A stretch of 14,217 nucleotides of DNA, from contig DAOSDC010000022.1 of NCBI GenBank assembly GCA_035361955.1, positions 1-14,217 on the forward strand, given 5' to 3'. Under the pieces are notes generated by a model, which was given only the letters and a program-made list of their open reading frames with translations, was not told the DNA's origin and searched no databases. The DNA is from UBA6120 sp035361955. Lineage in GTDB: Bacteria; Bacillota_I; Bacilli_A; RFN20; CAG-826. The position numbers and the translations under genes are program-made. How positions within the stretch are numbered: the stretch's first letter is position 1; the number at the start of each line of letters is the position of its first letter. Below are positions 7,867-13,899 of the stretch, in pieces.

Positions 7867-7947
7867 GTCTCGCGTATGCTGAAGAAGATCGCGGCGATTG
7901 AGAAGCAACTAAAGCGAGTGATGAAGCGGAATGATTCCGATTATTAA
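7867..7947 (+). pseudogene. Coding remnant, C-terminal end of an unidentified protein
   Basis: In-frame residues from 7867 read VSRMLKKIAAIEKQLKRV and end in NDSDY and a TAA at 7945-7947, with an upstream in-frame TAG at 7864. The ATG at 7876 has no ribosome binding site. The stretch is clearly richer in GC than its surroundings, closer to typA in composition, and reads as a basic amphipathic helix such as a protein tail. I take it as chromosomal debris caught between insertions; a 24-residue gene is the less likely alternative. Confidence 0.35.
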
Positions 7948-7970
7948 AAGGGAATCCGCTGCAGGGATAG

Positions 7971-8171
7971 GTAACGATTATTTGTTTAAGGGCAGCGTAA
8001 TAAGTAATTACTAACGATTCATGAGTATATTTCTTTAGTGGTTGTCACTTCTTTTCCTTGTGGTAATTATTATTTTGATTCTTCTATTAACGCATCTAGC
8101 AAAACTTTATTGGCCTTTTTTCATTGACGGGAATCTATCAATTGTGAGTAAATAATTAGTATCAATGAGAC
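7971..8171 (+). repeat. Repeat R2 (about 200 bp), diverged copy of R1
   Basis: Direct-repeat partner of 6172-6365. The minus-strand reading again ends in VLLDALIEESK and stop (TAA at 8070-8072), but a 1-nt insertion near GGCCA breaks the frame that is open in R1, so the coding part is decayed here. Conserved blocks include GGTTGTCACTTCTTTTCC (8040-8057), ATTAACGCATCTA (8086-8098) and CATTGACGGGAA (8122-8133). It ends 72 bp before the PIN gene. With 7787-7970 it fills the 457-bp gap before that gene; nothing else is seen there apart from the GC-rich remnant. Confidence 0.7.
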
Positions 8172-8243
8172 AATTAAAAATAATTTAATGAAATTGTCAC
8201 TCAAAAAAATATGGAGAAAAGTTATTTCGGTGAAAGTTTCTGA

Positions 8244-9737
8244 ATGAAGACCGTATTACTAGATACAAACATTATCATCGAAAGAGAAAACCCAAAAGTT
8301 CCTAACCAGTCTGTAGGAAGATTATTTAATATTCTTGATAAGGAAAAATCTCAAAAGTATATTCATCCGACCTGCTTTGACGAATTATCAAAATATCATG
8401 ATCAAAAGCAAGTGGATATCTTGCGTGCCAAATTAGCAGCATATAATCTTATCAATATCCCAAATTTAAGAGACAGTTCCTTTGATTCTCTTGTTCAATA
8501 TTTAACGTCCTCGGAAAATGATTTAATAGATAATCAATTACTATTTCAAATATACGACAATCGACTGGATTGTCTGATTACGGAAGATAAAAAAATTTTA
8601 AGGAAAGCCAATATTCTTAGAATTCGGTCAAAAGTTTTTACGATTGATGAGTATCTCGCTCTTTTCATATCTGAAAATCCCTCCGTAATAGAGTATGGAG
8701 TATTAAGTGTCAAAAAAAGAAAATTCAAAGATATCGATTTATCTAACCCTTTTTTTAATTTCTTTCGGGTTATGTATAGCGATTTCGATAAATGGTTTAA
8801 AAGAAAATTCGACGAAGACGCCTATGTGGTTGAAGATGGATCAGATATTAATGGTTTTCTTTATATAAAAACTGAAGATACCGACGAACCTTATGGTCAT
8901 TTTTCAAAGCCATTTATGCCCAAAAAAAGGTTAAAAATTGGAACATTCAAAGTCATTTCTTCTGGTTATAGACTTGGTGAAAGATTTATAAAAATCATTA
9001 TTGATAATGCTGTACATAGAAATGTTGATGAAATATATGTCACGATTTTTAACAACGAAGAGTCAGTTAAGCCATTAGTGGGTTTACTAGAATCTTGGGG
9101 ATTTTCAGAATATTGCATAAATACTAAAACGGGCGAGTCCGTAATGATTAAAAATCTTAGAGTTTATGATTATACTAAGAGTCCTAAGTACAATTTCCCT
9201 TTGATAAACAAAGATGCAAATTTCTTTTTTTTACCAATTGAACAAGTTTTCCATGCTGAGTTATTCCCAGACTCTGCTTTATATAAAGAAAAAATCACTG
9301 ATGAAAAAAAACCATATCAATATGCGCTTCAAAAGACATATATCTCATTTGCATATTCTGCGCCAATTGCAAGGTCTGGAGACATAGCATTAATCTATAG
9401 AAAAGGTGATTCTTTAAACGCCTGCTACACAGGTGTTGTTTCCACCGTAACCATTATCGAAAAAGTTATTAAAATAAATGGATTTGACCATTTGCTGAGC
9501 GAATGTGAAAACCGAACATTATTCACTAAGGAACAACTAAGCAGTTTTTATCATGACCAAAAAACCATATTTGTAGTAAAATTACTCCATCGAGATACTC
9601 TTAAAAACAAAGTAATCTTGAAACAACTATGGGATCAGAACATTATCGAATTTCCAAATGGTCCAAGACCATTTTCTACGATAGATAACGCAAAATATTA
9701 TAAAATTCTTGAATTAGGAAAGGGGGATATTAAGTGA
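8244..9737 (+). CDS. PIN nuclease - GNAT acetyltransferase - PUA/ASCH-like fusion protein
   Basis: 497 residues with three parts. Residues 1-145 are a PIN-type ribonuclease: LLDTNIII with Asp7, Glu47, Asp93 or Asp96, and Asp115 in LITEDKKIL fit the acidic metal site. Residues about 190-310 look like GNAT: a motif-A-like segment SSGYRLGERFIKIIIDNA, then VDEIYVTIF and LLESWGF; Gly245 is kept but the usual R/QxxGxG loop is altered. Residues about 375-490 resemble PUA-fold (ASCH/EVE) domains: SGDIALIYRKGD then YTGVVSTVTIIEKV. PIN and GNAT are both common toxin folds acting on RNA or aminoacyl-tRNA, and PUA-like domains read RNA or modified bases. The gene overlaps the ASCH gene by 4 nt, so the two are made together. 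GGTGA lies about 10 nt before the ATG. Confidence 0.8.
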   Translation: MKTVLLDTNIIIERENPKVPNQSVGRLFNILDKEKSQKYIHPTCFDELSKYHDQKQVDILRAKLAAYNLINIPNLRDSSFDSLVQYLTSSENDLIDNQLLFQIYDNRLDCLITEDKKILRKANILRIRSKVFTIDEYLALFISENPSVIEYGVLSVKKRKFKDIDLSNPFFNFFRVMYSDFDKWFKRKFDEDAYVVEDGSDINGFLYIKTEDTDEPYGHFSKPFMPKKRLKIGTFKVISSGYRLGERFIKIIIDNAVHRNVDEIYVTIFNNEESVKPLVGLLESWGFSEYCINTKTGESVMIKNLRVYDYTKSPKYNFPLINKDANFFFLPIEQVFHAELFPDSALYKEKITDEKKPYQYALQKTYISFAYSAPIARSGDIALIYRKGDSLNACYTGVVSTVTIIEKVIKINGFDHLLSECENRTLFTKEQLSSFYHDQKTIFVVKLLHRDTLKNKVILKQLWDQNIIEFPNGPRPFSTIDNAKYYKILELGKGDIK

Positions 9738-10102
9738 AAAAGATTCTCATTTCGATAAAAAAAGAATATGTTGATAGGATCATATCTGGTCAGAAAAAAT
9801 ACGAGTTCCGTACTCGAGTTGCCAAAAGCGATATTAGCGAGCTAATAATTTATTGTACGATACCAACTAAGAAAATTGTCGCTGAAGCTGAAATTCTAGA
9901 GATTTTAGAACTGCCAAAAGAAGAAATGTGGAAGTATACACAAGAGTTCGCAGGCATTTCTAAGGAAAGTTTCATGAAATACTTTAGTAAGAACAAGATT
10001 TCCTATGCTTACAAACTAGGAAAGATTACTGTTTATGAGCAAGTTAAAGATCTCAATGAATATGGAATTAAACACGCGCCACAATCGTTTGTTTACGTAT
10101 AG
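9734..10102 (+). CDS. ASCH-domain protein (GTG start)
   Basis: 122 residues that are essentially one ASCH domain, a PUA-fold family linked to RNA binding and, in some members, to small-nucleoside hydrolysis. The signature GxKxxExR is present as GQKKYEFR (19-26), preceded by ILISIKKEYVDRI and followed by LIIYCTIPTKKIVAEAEI. The GTG start overlaps the TGA of the upstream gene (GTGA), with AAGGGGG just before it, so translation is coupled. Coupling to a PIN-GNAT protein suggests it is a partner, such as an antitoxin or a sensor that recognises RNA or a modified nucleotide. This is inference; the fused PUA-like domain upstream may be distantly related to it. Confidence 0.85.
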   Translation: MKKILISIKKEYVDRIISGQKKYEFRTRVAKSDISELIIYCTIPTKKIVAEAEILEILELPKEEMWKYTQEFAGISKESFMKYFSKNKISYAYKLGKITVYEQVKDLNEYGIKHAPQSFVYV

Positions 10103-10169
10103 TTTTTTGAACATGACAATCAAACTATTAAAGTTTTAATCATGAAAACGTCATCACCCTTTTTATTGT

Positions 10170-10175
10170 TATAGT
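10170..10175 (+). promoter_or_regulatory. -10 element implying a leaderless HNH mRNA
   Basis: TATAGT lies 6 nt before the ATG of the HNH gene, which would place the transcription start at or next to the A of ATG. No Shine-Dalgarno sequence is present in that space. No good -35 was found 16-18 bp upstream, so this is tentative. Confidence 0.35.
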
Positions 10176-10181
10176 GCGACT

Positions 10182-10943
10182 ATGAGATGTATTTTTTGCG
10201 GTAAAGATTGCGAAAAAAAGAGCGCTATCGAACATATTGTCCCCGAATCACTTGATAATAAAACATTATTACTACCGAAGGGCTATGTTTGTATTCAATG
10301 CAACAATTATCTTGGAAGAGAGGTTGAAGCACCTTTTATTAATCATCCTTTAATAATGACAATTAGATCACAACTAAATATTGAAAGTAAAAAAGGATCC
10401 ATTCCATCATCAATCATTAATATTGAAAATGTTGGCAATGCAATTCTTTCAAAAAGAATAATTAATGGCAGAATGTCCTGGTTTTTAGGAGTAGATGAAA
10501 GTCAAATAAATGCACTTCTTCAAGCGGCTCAACAAAAAAAGATTATTTATGAAGCCTTGAATGGCTTACCTCCAAAAAAAATTACTAATCGTTTTGCGTG
10601 TAAGGTAGCAATCGAACTACTTGCCTATAACATGATTGATACTGATGAAATCAAATATTTTGCTAATACAAAAGAATTTATGCCACTCATCAACTATGTT
10701 CGTTATGATCCGAGAAAAATCTGGCCAGTTAACAGTCGGAAAATCTGGCAACACTTTACATTTATGGATAATTCAAATAAATCTAATCTTATTTTTCGCT
10801 CAAAATCACTTATTATTGATAATCACATTTTTTATATGATTTTTATTTTATATGGCTACGAATTTGCTGTTAATCTATTTACTCCAGAAATATCAAATTA
10901 TAAAAATTGGCTTGAAAAAAATAATAATATAAGTCCCTTATAA
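10182..10943 (+). CDS. HNH endonuclease (HNH_5-like)
   Basis: 253 residues. The N-terminal 60 residues carry a zinc-ribbon HNH fold: CIFC (3-6), EHIVPESL with likely catalytic His18, and CIQCNNYLG (37-45) with two Cys and two Asn. This matches HNH nucleases common in defence and restriction loci. The remaining part (about 60-253) is an AT-rich helical and beta region that I do not recognise, possibly for DNA recognition. It follows the ASCH gene by 79 bp in the same direction and is followed 10 bp later by tRNA relic B. It may be the third member of the PIN/ASCH module or an independent cargo gene. No ribosome binding site is visible before the ATG; see the -10 element at 10170. Confidence 0.82.
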   Translation: MRCIFCGKDCEKKSAIEHIVPESLDNKTLLLPKGYVCIQCNNYLGREVEAPFINHPLIMTIRSQLNIESKKGSIPSSIINIENVGNAILSKRIINGRMSWFLGVDESQINALLQAAQQKKIIYEALNGLPPKKITNRFACKVAIELLAYNMIDTDEIKYFANTKEFMPLINYVRYDPRKIWPVNSRKIWQHFTFMDNSNKSNLIFRSKSLIIDNHIFYMIFILYGYEFAVNLFTPEISNYKNWLEKNNNISPL

Positions 10944-10953
10944 TCATAATTTA

Positions 10954-10985
10954 GGGCTGAAAATCCGTGTGTCTTCGGTCGAATC
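10954..10985 (+). pseudogene. tRNA-Phe-like fragment B (possible att scar)
   Basis: CTGAAAATCCGTGTGTC (10957-10973) is, from memory of Bacillota tRNA-Phe genes, an exact match to the anticodon loop, 3' anticodon stem and variable loop. A decayed T-arm follows (CGGTCGAATC), then similarity is lost. It shares 18 of 19 bases with relic A over GGCTGAAAATCCGT[A/G]TGTC and starts at the same point. It lies only 10 bp after the HNH stop codon. There is no 5' half nearby. Confidence 0.65.
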
Positions 10986-10995
10986 ACAGCATTTT

Positions 10996-11022
10996 TAATA
11001 ATCAATCATTTTTGATTTATTA
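10996..11022. repeat. AT-rich inverted repeat between convergent genes
   Basis: TAATAATCAA (10996-11005) pairs with TTGATTTATTA (11012-11022) with one bulged base and a 6-nt loop. It lies between the convergent HNH and helicase genes. It lacks a T-run on either side in the right place, so I do not call it a terminator, though it may slow both transcripts. Confidence 0.3.
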
Positions 11023-11075
11023 CTCAAGGTATAAATAAGATTTCTTGGGATTTTATGAGAAAATTCTATGAATCG

Positions 11076-12926
11076 CTAATAGAGACATAATTTAGATCGT
11101 ATGAAATTCTTAAGATTTTCATCTTCACAATAAACAAAACAACCCTTTTGTCCTCTAGATAGAAGAGTACGATAAGTATTTCTTATGATTTTTTCAGCCA
11201 ATGCAATATCACGAGTTCTTCTAACTCCGCTACTGCCATCACTAAGGGCAGCTTTCGTTTTATCGACAATCACCTTGCCGTTTTCATAACGCATATCGAG
11301 TCCGATAATAATTCCGACATATTCAAACTCGATTCCTTGCGTCGAGTGAATGCAGCCTACTTGTTCAAACGATTCGGGATCGGTCGCAAATGAATCAGTG
11401 GTGAAGTTCCATTGTTTCTTGAAACCATTTTTTAAGATGATGTCGTAAGCATTTTTGTCTTTTCTCGACATCCATTCATAAGTGTATCCAGCAATCATTC
11501 TTGCTTTGTTATTGATGTTCTTTTCCTTTAGTGCTTCATACATTTCATTTGGGTCATCAAAGATTCTTAGGTCGTAATCAAACTCTTTATCGAATGTCTT
11601 GTTCGCAGTCTCCCTAATTCCCAAGAGGTTGTCGAGAAAAGCTAGATATCCATCTGATCCATTGCAACGGAATTGCGAAACAAGATTTAAGTCTTCTGAT
11701 TCATGAATCGTTGATCCATAGAATCTTGCCCACTTCTTTATCTCGTCGGCGGTGCCGATGTCGCTTGTAGTAACTATTTGATCTTCATCAAGGAAGAAGA
11801 CGCTGATTTTTGAAGCATTGATTAGTTCTTTAACTTGATTTTCACCAAGATTTGATTGATATCCAGATTTAAGTTTGAGGCGGTGTGCTTCATCGATTAT
11901 GAGGCAGTCATAGGTATTTGATTTAGCATTAAAGTATGAACCGGAGCCACGGAATAAATCTCGGAGGTATGTCAGTTTGTATTTACCTCCAATAAGTGAT
12001 TTGGAAAATGCATAGCGAGGCGCACTATTTTTAGTAACATAGTTCGCAGATTTGCCCATTTCAATCAACTTGGCAAGAAGATTTACGGCGACTACGCTTT
12101 TACCAGTTCCCGGACCACCTTCGACGATGACGGTGTGTTTATGGTCGTCGTCAAATGATTTCTCTACAAGTTTCAACACCGTAGCATAGGCGACTTGCTG
12201 TTCCATTACTAAGACGAATTCTTGGTTCCCGTTCATGACAAGACCGACTGCGTCCTGAAGCGCCTTTGATGGTTTTAATCTTCCGTGTTCGATAATTTCA
12301 AATAAGTTTTTCTTAGATGATTTTGGTACGTGTTCATGAATGAACTTAGATAGTTTTTCTCGGTCTTCACCAATAAAAATTGGCGCCTCTTTGATAATGT
12401 CGTCGTATTGAGGTCCGGTTATTTGATCTAAATGTTTGGTATCGTAATTGTGTAAATAAGCGCAAGGAATTAATTTTATATTTTGTTCTCGAATCGATTC
12501 ATTGAAATTTTCAATCAATTTAGCATACGAATATGCTTGTTGCGAAGGGTGAACAACTACGCGTTTTGACCCGCCTGTGTATGTTTCAACAAGGTTTTCT
12601 CGACTTAACTTTGTAACTCTTTGCCACTGCTTCAATTCAACAATGACGATGGAATCGTTATAATCGTTGGCTCCTCCAATAAGAAAATCAACGCGTCTTG
12701 ATGTTAAGGGTATTTGATATTCGATTGACACGGAAACATCATCGTCAATCTTAGATTGCTGAAGTGCGAAATACATGTGAGGCAGCGAATTTTGCCAAGA
12801 CATAAATTCACGGTCATTACCCGTTGCTATGCCGTAATCTTTTAATTTTTCTTCAATTTTATAGGCAAGGCTGCCTTTTTCAACGTCGGTAGAGAAAGAT
12901 GATTTTGTTCCTGAATAAACTAACAT
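11076..12926 (-). CDS. PD-(D/E)XK nuclease - DUF2075-type helicase fusion
   Basis: 616 residues. The N-terminal about 200 residues look like a nuclease: RVDFLIGG with Asp80, then VIVELK with Glu97 and Lys99, the D-ExK core. The rest is a superfamily-1-like helicase of the DUF2075 type, also found in group III Schlafen proteins: Walker A EGGPGTGKS (269-277), Walker B CLIIDEAH (341-348), DEDQ (380-383), QFR (418-420), HSTQGIEFEYVGII (527-540) and TLLSRGQKG (587-595). The motifs look intact, so an ATP-driven nucleic-acid remodeller and cutter is likely. The MazG gene ends 2 bp upstream and its 3' end supplies the weak GAGA ribosome binding site, so the two are one operon. A defence role is inferred from architecture and neighbours. 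Confidence 0.85.
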   Translation of the reverse strand: MLVYSGTKSSFSTDVEKGSLAYKIEEKLKDYGIATGNDREFMSWQNSLPHMYFALQQSKIDDDVSVSIEYQIPLTSRRVDFLIGGANDYNDSIVIVELKQWQRVTKLSRENLVETYTGGSKRVVVHPSQQAYSYAKLIENFNESIREQNIKLIPCAYLHNYDTKHLDQITGPQYDDIIKEAPIFIGEDREKLSKFIHEHVPKSSKKNLFEIIEHGRLKPSKALQDAVGLVMNGNQEFVLVMEQQVAYATVLKLVEKSFDDDHKHTVIVEGGPGTGKSVVAVNLLAKLIEMGKSANYVTKNSAPRYAFSKSLIGGKYKLTYLRDLFRGSGSYFNAKSNTYDCLIIDEAHRLKLKSGYQSNLGENQVKELINASKISVFFLDEDQIVTTSDIGTADEIKKWARFYGSTIHESEDLNLVSQFRCNGSDGYLAFLDNLLGIRETANKTFDKEFDYDLRIFDDPNEMYEALKEKNINNKARMIAGYTYEWMSRKDKNAYDIILKNGFKKQWNFTTDSFATDPESFEQVGCIHSTQGIEFEYVGIIIGLDMRYENGKVIVDKTKAALSDGSSGVRRTRDIALAEKIIRNTYRTLLSRGQKGCFVYCEDENLKNFIRSKLCLY

Positions 12927-12928
12927 AA

Positions 12929-13249
12929 TTATTTCTCGTTGTATTTCTTAGAGGAACCTTTTGACGTTTCCACCGGATACTTTATTTCGTTTTCTTTTAG
13001 TTTTTCGAGGATTACCTGCTCGATGTCGAGGTTATAGGCATCCGCCATAAGGATGCAGTATATGAGAATGTCAGCAAGTTCTTTTTTTAGATTGTCTAAG
13101 TTCCTTTCCTTGTTACTCCATTGAAATTCTTCAAGCAATTCTGCAGCTTCAATTGAAATGGACTTAGCTAAATTTTCACCAGTATGAAATTGCTTCCAAT
13201 CTCTGGAGTTTCTAAAATCAACAATTTTTCGTATCATTTTTTCGTTCAT
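12929..13249 (-). CDS. MazG-like nucleotide pyrophosphohydrolase (RS21-C6/iMazG type)
   Basis: 106 residues, a single all-alpha MazG domain as in small dNTP pyrophosphohydrolases that release pyrophosphate from (modified) dCTP or other NTPs. The metal site is complete: ExxE at Glu34 and Glu37 within SISIEAAELLEEFQW, and ExxD at Glu57 and Asp60 within KKELADILIYC. The tail EIKYPVETSKGSSKKY is typical of this subfamily. It is immediately followed by the nuclease-helicase, which suggests that removal of certain nucleotides or nucleotide signalling is part of that module. The alternative is plain nucleotide house-cleaning. No clear ribosome binding site was seen before the ATG, and the 77-bp gap to the NUDIX gene contains a perfect 10-bp palindrome, GCATATATGC (13294-13303). 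Confidence 0.9.
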   Translation of the reverse strand: MNEKMIRKIVDFRNSRDWKQFHTGENLAKSISIEAAELLEEFQWSNKERNLDNLKKELADILIYCILMADAYNLDIEQVILEKLKENEIKYPVETSKGSSKKYNEK

Positions 13250-13326
13250 ATGCTTATCTAATCACAAAATTATGAAATGGTTAATACTTATGAGCATATA
13301 TGCATCGTTAAATACAATGATTAGCT

Positions 13327-13830
13327 TCAAATTATCTCTTCAAGTTTATAATCAACAATCTCATTATCATCCGTCCCCAAGATATCATCATTATTCATGA
13401 AGATGAATGTCGCTTTAATCTTCTTACCTTCTAGCACTAGTGGCAGCCAATAAGCATCATCTTTCCACATCTGGTCATATGGAATCTTATCATTGGCAAA
13501 CCATACCGGTTTCATCTCATCGGATTCAGTTGGTTCACCAACCCATTTCGTGCACACGTATACGTGCATTCTTAATAAATAACTATCACCAAAATCAATA
13601 ATCCCGGCCTTATAGCATTCCTTGACTCTTAGTCCGGATTCTTCCCTGGCTTCTCTAATCGCCGCATCTAATATTGTTTCATTTTGATGTGGTTTGCCAC
13701 CAAAGCCGTTGTACTTGCCCATGCCAAAGCCACGCTTCTTAAGGCCTAATAAGATGCGGTTACCATCAATGAAAAGCATGTTGGTGACATCGTTAATGGT
13801 TTTGTTGTTGTTTTTCATATTCTTAATCAT
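13327..13830 (-). CDS. MTH1-like NUDIX hydrolase (8-oxo-dGTPase type)
   Basis: 167 residues. The NUDIX box is complete: Gly45, five residues, Glu51, seven residues, then REAREESGL (59-67). The flanks are close to the MTH1/NUDT1 branch: LLGLKKRGFGMGKYNGFGGK before the box and DEMKPVWF plus WKDDAYWLPLVLEGKK after it. MTH1 enzymes hydrolyse 8-oxo-dGTP and 2-OH-dATP to monophosphates and keep the pool free of mutagenic nucleotides. An Asp-rich insert (NNDDILGTDDNE) lies near the C-terminus. The first ATG (13828-13830) lacks a Shine-Dalgarno site; Met5 (13816-13818) is a possible start. It is 77 bp upstream of the MazG gene on the same strand, so a common transcript of nucleotide-cleaning genes is possible. 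Confidence 0.92.
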   Translation of the reverse strand: MIKNMKNNNKTINDVTNMLFIDGNRILLGLKKRGFGMGKYNGFGGKPHQNETILDAAIREAREESGLRVKECYKAGIIDFGDSYLLRMHVYVCTKWVGEPTESDEMKPVWFANDKIPYDQMWKDDAYWLPLVLEGKKIKATFIFMNNDDILGTDDNEIVDYKLEEII

Positions 13831-13839
13831 ATAACAAAC

Positions 13840-13867
13840 TTTTCAAAAACCTGATAAATGTTATACT
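13840..13867 (+). promoter_or_regulatory. Extended -10 promoter of the PAS protein gene
   Basis: TTTTCA (13840-13845), a 16-bp spacer and TATACT (13862-13867) preceded by TG one base upstream (TGTTATACT), the extended -10 form. It lies in the 69-bp divergent gap shared with the NUDIX gene; the minus strand over the same place reads TATAAC, so the two promoters may overlap. Confidence 0.55.
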
Positions 13868-13899
13868 TGAAACGATATTTAACATAGATGGTGAAACAT

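Noticed and set aside
6166..8171. R1 and R2 as insertion-sequence or MITE copies
   Set aside because: No terminal inverted repeats bound the copies, no target-site duplication was seen, and no transposase remnant was recognised. A mobile origin stays possible but is not supported.
6036..8243. CRISPR array suggested by repeated sequence
   Set aside because: The repeat occurs only twice, is about 195 bp long and diverged, and there are no regular spacers or cas genes.
10996..11022. Bidirectional terminator between the HNH and helicase genes
   Set aside because: The stem is AT-only with a bulge and no T-run follows it on either strand in the required position.
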